This document shows, in pieces, positions 7,339 to 16,171 of a DNA stretch of 64,000 nt. The DNA is from Methanoculleus sp. (GTDB lineage: Archaea; Halobacteriota; Methanomicrobia; Methanomicrobiales; Methanoculleaceae), in contig JAHDQM010000011.1 in assembly GCA_018433835.1 (NCBI GenBank), forward strand, positions 1 through 64,000, in the 5' to 3' direction. Positions within the stretch are counted from its first letter, which is position 1; each line of letters begins with the position of its first letter. Made by a program: the position numbers and the translations under genes. Under the pieces are notes generated by a model. It ran no database searches and was not told the DNA's origin. It saw nothing but the letters and a program-made list of their open reading frames with translations.

Positions 7339-9246
7339 TTATTCAGACTCCACATACTTTGCATACATATTTCCAGACCTGCTTCTAATTTCAAGGTTAT
7401 GAAGCACATTTGATGTATTCCCATCCAATCCATTTCTGATCTCTTCAGAATTCATAAAAAACGGATCATGAATATAGATCACATAGGGAATTTTGATAGA
7501 CTTGCCTAAGATTGTAACCCCCTCATTCGAAGAAACTTTCATTGCAGAAGTCCCATTTTGCATTACCTTTTCAAATAGTTCACGATTATAAATGGTCATT
7601 TCAGATGCAGTTATTGCACTCACTGGAACTTGTTTCCCATCAATAAGATCTTTAATCAGAAAAATGGTTTCAAAGTCTCCCTCAGTTATCGAGGAGATTT
7701 TATCAAAATATACCTTAAACCTATTTTGAATCTGAAATAAGGCATTGAATAGATCATATGTTTGGTTGATAGATGCCTTATTTTTATCAGGCATCTTAAC
7801 ATGGTTGAAAGCGATAGACAACAGTGGTTCAGTATTACCCTGTACGAATAGCAGTAATGTGTCGTTCATCCACTGTTTGAAAAAACTATAGACCTGATAT
7901 CCTTGACTGACGGTTCTAATATTGTCAATTACACCATTAAATGTCAATGTCTGTATATCCGAATCTGAGGGCAAAAGTTCCAAAGTAAACTGCGGATGGA
8001 TCAATTCTACTTTGAAAGAGAACTCTGAAAGATAGGAATTATATTTAATAGGATAATGAAGTCCTGAAGACCTTAATATTAACTCACCATCACCCGTCTT
8101 TAAAGGGCGGCTACTAATTTCCAGTTCTGAAATATGAGAATCGGGGCCAATTAAGTCAATCCCAACTACAGATAGGTCATCACATCGAACTTCAACCTGT
8201 TGAGTTGAAAGTGTGACTGTTCCAAATCTTTTACCCTGAATTAGCTCATAAAACGATTCAAGTACTCCGCTATCAGCCTGGAGGGATATCATGTTAAATT
8301 TCCCTTTTACGGGGAAACTATTTTCCTGCGATCCCACAGAGACAAGTTGGGGTCTTCCGTCAATTATCTCAATTCTACATGTAATGTCTGATCTTTTTAG
8401 AATTTTATCGAATTCTTCTGGACTTACGGTTCCTTTCTCAAGATCTTCCTTTAATTGTCTACGGATCACCCTTGACAATTTTGGCATTATTTTTTCAGCA
8501 GAGCTATTGAGATACTGAATAGAATATCTCCGGGATAGATCACTCAGTCTATGAGAGGGGAAATTTGGGGAAATGAGGAAGATATCTTTGTGACTATCGC
8601 CTAATTTCCCGATAACGTCATCAAAGATATATTGAATGTCACTATCTTCAAAAGAATATCCAATTAATAGTACCGAATATCGAGATAGAAGAGATCTAAT
8701 CTGAGCCCAAACAAGTTTATCTTTTCCTTTTTGATAAAATGAAAGGTAATCACGCTTTGTTATGACAATAGAATCGGGGTCATCAATATCTCCATGGATC
8801 TTATACAGAATTACTTTACCAGAGTTAGGGATTCCTGGGATGTCACCATCATTTACGACCTTATAGACGTCGTTTCCATATACTCTTTCAAAGAGGTGAT
8901 CATAGTTGGTTGTGATGAGATACTTTATTTGAGGAATATTTGCAACCATCTCCTGGTTTTTAAGATTGGAAGGCTCTCTTTTGAATACATCTCGAATAAT
9001 TGCAATGAGTTCGTCCCTTGGACGCAGTAAACAAAATTCCTCTGCGACATCATCCAAATAAAATCTTTTTTCCAAGATATCCTGTTCTTGGGGAGTGAGT
9101 TTCCCTTTGATCATCTCGCTTAACTCGTTCCCTGAAGGGTACCCTGAACTCTTTGAAAAGCCCGATCCGACCCATAGAACAACTTCACCTTTTCTTATAG
9201 CCTGGATTAACTTGTTTAAAGAGTTATTTCGATGATGAAGGGCCAT
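7339..9246 (-). CDS. SIR2-domain protein, probable antiviral defence gene
   Basis: The 635-residue protein has an N-terminal SIR2-like domain, residues about 8-245. The nucleotide-binding loop GSGFSKSSGYPSG is at 27-39, TTNYDHLFE at 112-120, KIHGD at 149-153 and LLIGYSFEDSD at 193-203. Asn114 and His151 are the expected catalytic residues, so an active NAD-cleaving enzyme is predicted. SIR2 domains of this type are known in prokaryotic phage-defence proteins that deplete NAD. The C-terminal part (about 260-635) is beta-rich and I do not recognise it; it could be a sensor. The gene is strikingly AT-rich compared with its neighbours and stands alone, with no HerA, Argonaute or TIR partner. Both points suggest horizontal transfer. 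Confidence 0.8.
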   Translation of the reverse strand: MALHHRNNSLNKLIQAIRKGEVVLWVGSGFSKSSGYPSGNELSEMIKGKLTPQEQDILEKRFYLDDVAEEFCLLRPRDELIAIIRDVFKREPSNLKNQEMVANIPQIKYLITTNYDHLFERVYGNDVYKVVNDGDIPGIPNSGKVILYKIHGDIDDPDSIVITKRDYLSFYQKGKDKLVWAQIRSLLSRYSVLLIGYSFEDSDIQYIFDDVIGKLGDSHKDIFLISPNFPSHRLSDLSRRYSIQYLNSSAEKIMPKLSRVIRRQLKEDLEKGTVSPEEFDKILKRSDITCRIEIIDGRPQLVSVGSQENSFPVKGKFNMISLQADSGVLESFYELIQGKRFGTVTLSTQQVEVRCDDLSVVGIDLIGPDSHISELEISSRPLKTGDGELILRSSGLHYPIKYNSYLSEFSFKVELIHPQFTLELLPSDSDIQTLTFNGVIDNIRTVSQGYQVYSFFKQWMNDTLLLFVQGNTEPLLSIAFNHVKMPDKNKASINQTYDLFNALFQIQNRFKVYFDKISSITEGDFETIFLIKDLIDGKQVPVSAITASEMTIYNRELFEKVMQNGTSAMKVSSNEGVTILGKSIKIPYVIYIHDPFFMNSEEIRNGLDGNTSNVLHNLEIRSRSGNMYAKYVESE

Positions 9247-9542
9247 AATACCATATAACTCATCGTAATTTTAAATGTTGAGGCTATTATTCCTTACCGC
9301 AGAGGAGTTCTCTAACCATCTCATTTGGTTCTTTCAGAAACATCATTGTCCATCAGTATCTCCGCGTCAACCCCCTACGTGTCTGGAACGCTATCGAACA
9401 GTATTTTACTCTTTTTTTGGAAGCATCACCTGAATGTTCGAGAAAACCGAGCATGAGTGAGTTGAGCCTCATGCAGTTCTTTCAAGGTGAAACGGCCTGC
9501 ACGCCCCAGGGCGTCACCTACGTGAAGCCCGAGGAGTGAGGG
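9247..9542. other. intergenic region with a possible gene remnant
   Basis: This gap separates the convergent side of the rhodanese gene from the SIR2 start. It contains a 28-codon open frame on the plus strand at 9453-9539, which begins MSELSLMQFF and ends in KPEE. It is GC-rich at its end and may be the tail of a lost gene. Upstream, 9401-9430 contains a T-rich run. I see no other structure. Confidence 0.3.
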
Positions 9543-9977
9543 TCAGTCCACGGCAACCGGGAGCCCGGCAGCCTTCCAGGCGCTCATGCCGCCCTCGATA
9601 TCGTAGACCTCGCGGAACCCGGCCTCCCGCATCAGCTCGCGGACACCGGCGCTCCGCCCGCCCCGCAGACAGCATACGACATAGGTTCCGTCCGGATCGA
9701 GGCTATCAAGGTGCTCCGAAAAATCCGCCGAGTCGATGTTGATCGCGCCCGGGATATGCCCGCCGGCGAACTCATCCGGCCGCCTGACATCGATGACGAC
9801 GAACCTCGGGTCGTCTCCCCTCTCTTCGATCAGGGCGGACGCTTCGGCGGGAGAGACGACCCGGATGTTCTGGTCCCCCGGTTCAGGACCGCCGCCGAGG
9901 CATCCCCCGATGAGCACGGCAGCGATGATGCTCCCGGCGACGAGCAGGAACAAAAGCGGGAGATGCAGGTCGGTCAT
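9543..9977 (-). CDS. rhodanese-like lipoprotein
   Basis: The 144-residue protein starts with a hydrophobic segment that ends in the lipobox LIGGC (Cys26), followed by a GGG linker. A single rhodanese domain occupies about residues 38-142. The active-site loop CLRGGRS begins at Cys103, and the conserved DVRRPDEFAGGHIPGA is at 63-78. It is predicted to be anchored outside the membrane and to carry a persulfide sulfur. Its partner is unknown and no sulfur-metabolism gene is adjacent. Confidence 0.88.
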   Translation of the reverse strand: MTDLHLPLLFLLVAGSIIAAVLIGGCLGGGPEPGDQNIRVVSPAEASALIEERGDDPRFVVIDVRRPDEFAGGHIPGAINIDSADFSEHLDSLDPDGTYVVCCLRGGRSAGVRELMREAGFREVYDIEGGMSAWKAAGLPVAVD

Positions 9978-10074
9978 ACACCCAATTCACGACCGCTGAG
10001 ATAAAAGGGGTTTCGGTCCTCCGGGCTGCTCCTGCATCCCGTTTTTCACACACCTGTGCGATAGCCGGAGCGTT

Positions 10075-10794
10075 TTAAGAGGGATTGTCGAATTCAAGCG
10101 GCGTATCGTCGAGGGCCATCACCGCACGGAAGGTCTCGGGTGCATCCAGCGCCACGACCTCCCCGCCGTCCACCACTGCAACCCGGGTGCAGATTGCCTC
10201 CGCCTCAGCCACATCGTGGGTCGTAAAGATGATCGTCACCCCCCGCTCGCGATTCAGCCGCCGGAGCAGGTCCCAGATATCCCGGCGCCCGGGCCCGTCC
10301 AGTCCTTTCGTCGGTTCGGCGAGGAAGAGGACTTCCGGGTGCGTAAGATATGCCCGGCCGATCTCGAGGTGCTGCACCATGGCGGGGGAGTAGGTCTCAA
10401 CCGGAGCATCGGCGCTCCCGGCGATCCCGAAGAGTTCGATGGCCTCGGAGATCCTCCTTCTCCGGACCTCTTCGCCCAGGCCGTGCAGCCGTGCGTGGAA
10501 GTCCAGGTTCTCCCTGCCGGTCAGCACAGGGTCGAGCACCGGCTCCCGGATGACGATACCCATGCTCCGCCGCACGTCCCCGAGATTTCCGAGGATCGCG
10601 AGCGGCGAACGCTCGGCAAACCCGGAGACGGGGAAGAGCATCGTCATGAGGATGGCGATCAGGGTCCGCCGGTCCTGGCCCTGGGGGCAGAGAATACCAA
10701 AAATTTCTCCGCTCTTCACGTCGAACGGGATCGGGCCTCGTGCCCGAAGCCGTTCCAGATGCCGGATCAGGTCCTCGACAGTAAAGGCAGTCAT
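10075..10794 (-). CDS. degenerate ABC transporter ATP-binding protein
   Basis: The fold and order of motifs match a DrrA/CcmA-type ABC ATPase of about 239 residues, but the key residues are altered. The Walker A position reads CPQGQDRRT, so the invariant Lys is replaced by Arg and the glycines are reduced. The signature reads YSPAMVQHLEIG instead of LSGG. The Walker B end reads LFLAEPTKGLD, so the Asp before the Glu is Ala. The D-loop and switch His (FTTHDVAEAEA) remain. No permease is adjacent. ATP hydrolysis is doubtful; a regulatory or decaying role is possible. I chose the ATG at 10794 because GGAG lies 5 bases upstream; a TTG at 10806 is weaker. Confidence 0.8.
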   Translation of the reverse strand: MTAFTVEDLIRHLERLRARGPIPFDVKSGEIFGILCPQGQDRRTLIAILMTMLFPVSGFAERSPLAILGNLGDVRRSMGIVIREPVLDPVLTGRENLDFHARLHGLGEEVRRRRISEAIELFGIAGSADAPVETYSPAMVQHLEIGRAYLTHPEVLFLAEPTKGLDGPGRRDIWDLLRRLNRERGVTIIFTTHDVAEAEAICTRVAVVDGGEVVALDAPETFRAVMALDDTPLEFDNPS

Positions 10795-11190
10795 GCTTCT
10801 CCGCAAAGATGCGATCGGTCGGAGCGAACGGAGCCGTTCTCAACCACCTGCTACCCCAACGCACACCCGGTATTCCCGGATGACGATCCACCTGCGGGAT
10901 ATCCCTCCAGGATGTGCTATCCGGTTTCCGTTATTCGATTCGAGGCAGGAGGTATTGTTTATCACTATTTTTGGTTATCTCTATATGAATATATCTATCT
11001 ATAAATGAATATAAAATACGTAATTTACGAATTCTATTTTCTTTTGTACCTTCCTTTTACCATAGAACAGGCAAAAAGCATCCGTCTGTGGAGGGACTCG
11101 TGGGGGGTTGGGCGAAGCCGGCCGAAGACCCCCCAGAGGCCGTACTGATGAAACTATATATGGCATGGGCCCGCCCAGTACACCCGGCTT
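10795..11190. other. AT-rich divergent intergenic region
   Basis: This 396-base gap separates the divergent ABC ATPase and DUF1614 genes. Bases about 10945-11060 are very AT-rich with several TATA-like strings. A GGGGGG/CCCCCC inverted repeat (11102-11107 with 11129-11134) lies just before the DUF1614 promoter. No gene is visible. Confidence 0.5.
11155..11161 (+). promoter_or_regulatory. TATA box of the DUF1614 gene
   Basis: TATATAT lies 30 bases upstream of the ATG at 11191. With the usual archaeal spacing, transcription would start within a few bases of the ATG. No Shine-Dalgarno sequence is present, so a leaderless mRNA is likely. Confidence 0.6.
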
Positions 11191-11925
11191 ATGGAGACCG
11201 AGCTGTCCACGATCGCTATTCTGCCGTTTCCCTTCAGTCCGGAGCAGATCCTCATCGCTTTGGCCGTCCTCATACCGGCCCTGGTCATATTCAACCTGCT
11301 CCTCGTTACCGAGGGGGTCTTCGAATCGATCGGGCTCCGGTTCTACCAGGCGGTGCTGGTGACCGCAGGGGCGCTGCTCGGCAGCCTGATCGACATCCCG
11401 CTGGTTCCTATCGGGGAAGCGGTCATCGCAGTCAACGTCGGCGGCGCCGTCATCCCCTTCTTCGTGACCGCCGGGATGGTCGCAGGAGGCCGGGTCTCAC
11501 GCTACAAGACCCTCGCCGCCGTCGTCGCCGTATCGCTCGTCGCCTATGCTTTCGCAACGCCGGTCCCGGGTCTCGGGATCACCATGCCGTTCTACATCGC
11601 GCCCCTCGCCGGGGCCGCAGCAGGACTCCTCCTCGCCCGCGGCTGCCGCACCGCTCCCGGGCTCGCTTACGCGGGCGGGACCATGGGCACCCTGCTCGGC
11701 GCCGACATCCTCAACCTCGCGAACCCCAGCGTGCTCGCGGCACTTGCCGGAAGCGGGGCGACCGTCCTCTCCATCGGGGGTGCGGGGATCTTCGACGGCA
11801 TCTTCGTCACCGGCGTCCTCTCGGTCCTGCTTGCGGCGTATGCGGGGAGGGGTCTCCGGAAGAAGGGGGGAGTCTGCCCGCAGGAGGAGGGAGAGCGAGG
11901 GCCCGAACTCCGGGATGCAGAGTGA
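11191..11925 (+). CDS. DUF1614 family integral membrane protein
   Basis: The 244-residue protein is mostly hydrophobic, with about six or seven predicted membrane helices. The conserved DUF1614 segments are NVGGAVIPFF near residue 90 and GGAGIFDGIFVTG near 195. The C-terminal 30 residues are charged and cytosolic in character. Function of the family is unknown. The gene stands alone behind its own TATA box. Confidence 0.82.
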   Translation: METELSTIAILPFPFSPEQILIALAVLIPALVIFNLLLVTEGVFESIGLRFYQAVLVTAGALLGSLIDIPLVPIGEAVIAVNVGGAVIPFFVTAGMVAGGRVSRYKTLAAVVAVSLVAYAFATPVPGLGITMPFYIAPLAGAAAGLLLARGCRTAPGLAYAGGTMGTLLGADILNLANPSVLAALAGSGATVLSIGGAGIFDGIFVTGVLSVLLAAYAGRGLRKKGGVCPQEEGERGPELRDAE

Positions 11926-12339
11926 ACTCACCAAAAATACGGTTTTTCCAAATAAGGTGCGTTGCGCAAACCTGGTGCACACGAGTTCTCAAAGACTGTA
12001 AGCACTCAATACTTGAAACGAGAAAAAGCCCAGTGCAGTGGACCGTGGGGATATCGCGTCTGGGGGAGGAGCTGACGGGGAATGCGATGTTCCGAAGGAA
12101 CGGAGCACGAGAAGGCCGAAGGCCTTTGAGGGGGGGAGTATTCCCCCCTCCCCTGTCCCCACAGCGAAACCCTTCGGGTTGCTCGAACTCCTTGTCCTTC
12201 GGACAGTCGTTCCCCCTCACGGTGATATGCGACCGGCCGAAGGGCGGGAGCACGAGCACCAAAGGTGCGCAGCCCCCTTGAAATCCGTGTATGGAGTATG
12301 CAACCGAAAAGGAAGTATGAACCGCTCGAAGAGCACTGC
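11926..12339. other. intergenic region holding repeat copy 2
   Basis: This 414-base gap lies between the convergent DUF1614 and asnB genes. Its middle is repeat copy 2 (12033-12150). The flanks contain several short G/C-rich inverted repeats, such as GAAGGCCGAAGGCCTT near 12111. Open frames here have no recognisable product. Confidence 0.5.
12033..12150. repeat. dispersed inverted repeat, copy 2
   Basis: This copy is the reverse complement of the element at the very start of the window. The first block (12033-12080) matches 22-68 with three mismatches and the second (12131-12150) matches 1-20 exactly. About 50 bases between them are absent from copy 1. The two copies bracket an 11.9-kb segment in inverted orientation. 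Confidence 0.75.
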
Positions 12340-14178
12340 TCAAACTTCAACTACTCCACCGGCACTCTCCACCTCAAACTGCCGAAGCCACAGCTCCGCG
12401 CAGGCTATCCGCCAGAACTCGGTGGAGTACGCGCTCTTTCCGTCGAGGAACTCCCGGTAGTTTTGGAGCACCCGCTCCGCGTCCCAGTAGGGCCTTCCTG
12501 AGAACTCAGGCGTTGAGAAGAGCCCCAGAATATGGGGTGCAAGTTCGCCCTTCATCCAGATCTCCTCGGGGGTGACGAAACCCATCTTGTCCATCCTGCA
12601 CCGGATGGCGTCGGGGACCAGCCCCCGGATCGCCCGCCGGAGGACGTACTTCGTGACGCCGCCTCTGACCTTCTGGTCGAGCGGGAGCCCTGCGAGGTAC
12701 TCTACCAGCCGGTAGTCGAGGAACGGGACCCGGGCCTCGATCGAGAAGGCCATCGAGTTCCGGTCCTCCCAGTGCAGCAGGAGGGGGAGGTTCGAGGCGA
12801 CGGTCTCGCGTTTCAGCACCTCGTCGAGCGATCCCGCGTACCGGAGGACCTCCGGCGCGGACCCCCGGAGAAGGTCCCGCCGCTCCGACCGGACCCGGAA
12901 CTGCCGGGCCGCCCACGAGAAGAAGGACCGGTGATACCGCACGCTCCCGATTCCCTCCCGGAGGGCCGCGAAGATGTCCCCTGACCGGAGGAGGCCGCGG
13001 ATGTAGGGCGCCTGGTAGGCGATGTACCCTGCAAGCTGCTCGTCGGCGCCCTGCCCGTCGAGGACCACCTTCACCTCGCTCTGAGCAAGCCGCATCACGC
13101 AGTACTGGGCGTAGATCGAGAGGGAGGCAAACGGCTCGTCCTGCATATAGAGCAGCCTTTCGATGTCCTCCCAGAGCCCAACCGTATCGGGCGTCGTCCG
13201 GTGGCTGTCAACGCCTGTCGCCGCAACCACCGTATCGATGTGCCGGCTCTCGTCGAACATGGAGTTGTCAAAACAGACCGAGAACGTCTTCTGCCTACTC
13301 CCGACGCTCTCCGGGCTCTCCGCCCTCAGGAGAACGTTGATCAGGGCGGTGACCGTCGAGGAGTCGATGCCCCCCGAGAGACATGTCCCGACCGGGACGT
13401 CGCTCCTGAGCCGGAGCCGGACCGCATCGGTCAGGAGGTCCCGGACCCTTCGCGCGGCGGCCTCGTCGTCGGCGGCAGCCCCTCGCGGGGCGGGGTTCAT
13501 CTCGAAATCCCAGTAGCGCTCCGGCTCCCCGACGCCCTCCTCCGAGGCGACGACCGTGTGGGCCGGCGGGAGCTGGAAGATGCCGTCGTACATCGTCTCG
13601 GCGGTATGGTCCGCGACCCCCCACGCAAGGAACGTCAGAAACATCCGTTCGTTCGGCACGTCGCCGGCCAGAGGATGCGCCCTGAGCGCCTTGATCTCCG
13701 AGGCGAAGAGAAACGATCCCCCGACCGTGGTGTAGTAGAACGGCTTGACGCCCAGGCGGTCCCGGGCGCAGAAGAGTTCGCGGCGGCGCCCGTCCCAGAG
13801 GGCGAACGCCCACATCCCGTTGAACCGCTGCAGGCAGTCGGGCCCCCACTCCTCGTAGGCGTGCAGGATCACCTCCGTATCGGTTGCGGAAGTAAAACGG
13901 TGGCCGGCGGCCAGCAGTTCCTCCCGGAGCTCGCGGTAGTTGTAGATCTCGCCGTTGAAGACGATCTGAAGCGACCCGTCCTCGTTTCCCATCGGCTGCC
14001 GGCCTTCGTCGGAGAGGTCGATGATCGAAAGACGGCGGTGAGCGAGGCCGACCGGGCCGGAGAAGAACTCCCCCTCGCCGTCAGGGCCGCGGTGAGCCAG
14101 CCGATCCGCCATGGCCCCGACGAGGGCCGCATCCGCCTCTCCCCCGCTCAGGGCAAACTGCCCGGCAATACCGCACAT
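12340..14178 (-). CDS. asnB: asparagine synthase (glutamine-hydrolysing)
   Basis: This 612-residue class-II glutamine amidotransferase makes asparagine from aspartate, ATP and glutamine. Cys2 of MCGIAGQF is the glutaminase nucleophile, and the ATP-pyrophosphatase loop CLSGGIDSST lies near residues 260-270. The protein also resembles AsnB-type amidotransferases used in surface-polymer synthesis, so the substrate is not certain. It is the last gene of the long minus-strand operon that starts with atwA, 21 bases after the AhpD-like gene. Confidence 0.92.
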   Translation of the reverse strand: MCGIAGQFALSGGEADAALVGAMADRLAHRGPDGEGEFFSGPVGLAHRRLSIIDLSDEGRQPMGNEDGSLQIVFNGEIYNYRELREELLAAGHRFTSATDTEVILHAYEEWGPDCLQRFNGMWAFALWDGRRRELFCARDRLGVKPFYYTTVGGSFLFASEIKALRAHPLAGDVPNERMFLTFLAWGVADHTAETMYDGIFQLPPAHTVVASEEGVGEPERYWDFEMNPAPRGAAADDEAAARRVRDLLTDAVRLRLRSDVPVGTCLSGGIDSSTVTALINVLLRAESPESVGSRQKTFSVCFDNSMFDESRHIDTVVAATGVDSHRTTPDTVGLWEDIERLLYMQDEPFASLSIYAQYCVMRLAQSEVKVVLDGQGADEQLAGYIAYQAPYIRGLLRSGDIFAALREGIGSVRYHRSFFSWAARQFRVRSERRDLLRGSAPEVLRYAGSLDEVLKRETVASNLPLLLHWEDRNSMAFSIEARVPFLDYRLVEYLAGLPLDQKVRGGVTKYVLRRAIRGLVPDAIRCRMDKMGFVTPEEIWMKGELAPHILGLFSTPEFSGRPYWDAERVLQNYREFLDGKSAYSTEFWRIACAELWLRQFEVESAGGVVEV

Positions 14179-14199
14179 ACTCCGGCTACCAGGGGTCGA

Positions 14200-14646
14200 T
14201 CACTTATCCGAGCAGGTCTTATCCAGACCCGTGCCGTTGATGTCGCAGGAGGGGCAGGGAACCGAGCCGTTCACCACCCGGTAAGCATCCGCGAGGACCG
14301 CGGAGTTCGCGAGCATCCCCGCGATCAGGATCACCTCCAGGATCTCGGCCCGGGTCGCGCCCTTCGCCATCGCCGACTGCATGTGATACTCGACGCAGTG
14401 GCTGCACTTGAGCGCGGCGCCCACCGCGAGGCTGATCAGCTCGATCACCTTCGGCTCGAGCTGGCTGGTCTCGACAACGGAGCCCTTGTAGAGCAGGTGC
14501 GAGATGAGGATCTCGGGCCGTTCCGCCATTCGCTCAAAGATCAGGGGGACTCTGCCGTATTCGTTCTCGATCTCGCGGAGGAGCTCCTCCGCGATGACGT
14601 CCGACCCCCGTTGTGCAACCCTCGTGAGTATCTTCTCGAAATTCAT
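14200..14646 (-). CDS. carboxymuconolactone decarboxylase/AhpD-like protein
   Basis: The 148-residue helical protein has the redox CxxC motif of the AhpD family, CSHCVEYH near residues 80-87. A second CxxC (CPSC) is near the C-terminus, which is unusual and may be a metal site or a second redox pair. The family includes peroxidase partners and decarboxylases. It follows mmp7 with a 2-base gap, so it is part of the MCR-activation operon, where a thiol or peroxide-handling role would make sense. That role is inference. Confidence 0.85.
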   Translation of the reverse strand: MNFEKILTRVAQRGSDVIAEELLREIENEYGRVPLIFERMAERPEILISHLLYKGSVVETSQLEPKVIELISLAVGAALKCSHCVEYHMQSAMAKGATRAEILEVILIAGMLANSAVLADAYRVVNGSVPCPSCDINGTGLDKTCSDK

Positions 14647-14648
14647 CG

Positions 14649-15590
14649 CTACACCAATATCCTGGTTTCCGAGAAAGGTTTAATCCGGATCAATATGTAA
14701 TTGCGCATCCGTGACGGCGTAACGTCGGCGATATCCCCAACGGTGACCCCGTCGGCGACTTCGAGCGCCCTCATGGCGTCGGCGTACAGGTCGTAAGGGA
14801 GCTTCACCCGGAGGCCCTCCATCTGGGCAGTCACCGGCGTCGGGTGCGTCAGCATGGTGACCTCATGGATCTGCTCCTCGACAATCGCCATCAGGCGGGG
14901 CGGGAAGACGGAGAGCGGGTCCCTCGCGAGGTCGTCCCGCCGGGTGTCCAGGGTGCGGGAGACCTCGTCCACCAGTTCGTCGAGTTTCGCGAGCTCCTCG
15001 GGGCGCTTGAACCGATGCATGATCCGCCCGACGCCCCCGACATACCCCTCGACGGGCGGGTCGACGATCCGCATCAGGGTCTCGCGGTCCGGGGAGCCCG
15101 TCACCACGATCGGCACATGGATCCCCCGCCTGAGCACCGGGAATTTCTGCCGGATGCACTCCTCGAAACTCCCGAGCACGTAGACGGCAAGGTCGTGCTC
15201 GTTGATGACGTCCCGCTCCTCGTCGTTGAGGTTTGCTATCCGTTTCCCGAAACCCCTCGCAAGTCCGACCATGTTGGTCTTCGCACCCGCACGCCGGAGG
15301 TACTCGGCGATATCGCAGGAAGTGTGGGGGAGGTGGTGGATCTCGAGACTCGGGCTGACCACGGCGATCTCGGTCCCGACGAGAGGCGCCTCGACCACCT
15401 CGCCGGCGAGCGGTTTGGCAACCTCTCGAATCAGGTCGATATCGTCCCGCGGCACGAACGACTGGAGCACGACGTCCTGGGCCATGACGTGTTTCTGCAC
15501 GATGTAGCCCCCGAGGTCGTCGATCAGGTCCATGATCTCGTCGTGCCGGTAGACGCCTCCCTTGTAGGTCACCGGCACCAGCGTCGTCAC
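14649..15590 (-). CDS. methanogenesis marker protein 7
   Basis: This 313-residue protein is found only in methanogens and their relatives. Biochemical work on MCR activation placed Mmp7 with McrC, Mmp3 and Mmp17 in the ATP-dependent activating assembly. The conserved N-terminus MTTLVPVTYKGGVYRHDEI and the cysteine-containing segment HHLPHTSCDIAEYLRR are visible. The start overlaps mmp17 by 4 bases. The call rests on recognition of the family together with gene order. Confidence 0.88.
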   Translation of the reverse strand: MTTLVPVTYKGGVYRHDEIMDLIDDLGGYIVQKHVMAQDVVLQSFVPRDDIDLIREVAKPLAGEVVEAPLVGTEIAVVSPSLEIHHLPHTSCDIAEYLRRAGAKTNMVGLARGFGKRIANLNDEERDVINEHDLAVYVLGSFEECIRQKFPVLRRGIHVPIVVTGSPDRETLMRIVDPPVEGYVGGVGRIMHRFKRPEELAKLDELVDEVSRTLDTRRDDLARDPLSVFPPRLMAIVEEQIHEVTMLTHPTPVTAQMEGLRVKLPYDLYADAMRALEVADGVTVGDIADVTPSRMRNYILIRIKPFSETRILV

Positions 15591-16171
15591 AGCGTCACCC
15601 CCATCTTCGCAAAGATCGGCGCGACCATCGTCTCCACGATGTCGGCCGGCAGGGTATCCTCGCTTGCCACATAGTAAAACTTCCCGTCCCGGATGTACTG
15701 GCGGCGGACCTTGAACCCCTCGGGGGCGATATACTGGAGCGCGTAGATGACGTCCTTATACAGCGTCTCGCTCGGGTCGGCCACCACCATCTGATCGAGA
15801 TCCTCCTCCCCGGCCGCCCCCGCCGGGAGGACGACGGTGAACCGATCGGGCTGGTCGACGTTCTCCTTGCCGTAGAGGGCCCAGAGTTTCCGGAGAAGCG
15901 GCGCGAGGTAGGTTTCGTCGCCGATATCGAGGACGATCTCCGCGTCACCCGGGTTGACGTTTGCAAAGTCAGCAACGCGGATGGCGCGCGGCATGTGGCG
16001 CAGGAGCCCGACGGCGACGAAGATCGGCACCTTCGGGTCGACGTAGATGTGCAGCCGGTCGAGCACCTTGATCAGGTCGAGGTCCTGGAGGACATCGGCC
16101 GCGATCCGCTCGTAGGCGTCCCTCCCGACCTCGTCCGGGGACTCGACCACGAAGTAGTTCAGCGGGGGCAT
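15587..16171 (-). CDS. methanogenesis marker protein 17
   Basis: This 194-residue cytosolic protein matches the Mmp17 family, a partner in the MCR-activating complex. It begins MPPLNYFVVESPDEVG and has no membrane segment. It abuts mmp15 with no gap and overlaps mmp7 by 4 bases, so stoichiometric, coupled expression is likely. Confidence 0.87.
   Translation of the reverse strand: MPPLNYFVVESPDEVGRDAYERIAADVLQDLDLIKVLDRLHIYVDPKVPIFVAVGLLRHMPRAIRVADFANVNPGDAEIVLDIGDETYLAPLLRKLWALYGKENVDQPDRFTVVLPAGAAGEEDLDQMVVADPSETLYKDVIYALQYIAPEGFKVRRQYIRDGKFYYVASEDTLPADIVETMVAPIFAKMGVTL

Noticed and set aside
9453..9539. A 28-codon gene
   Set aside because: Too short, no ribosome site of note and no conserved motif; listed only as a possible remnant within the intergenic entry.
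10931..11010. A tRNA or small RNA gene in the AT-rich gap
   Set aside because: I found no cloverleaf, T-loop or conserved sequence, only TATA-like strings.
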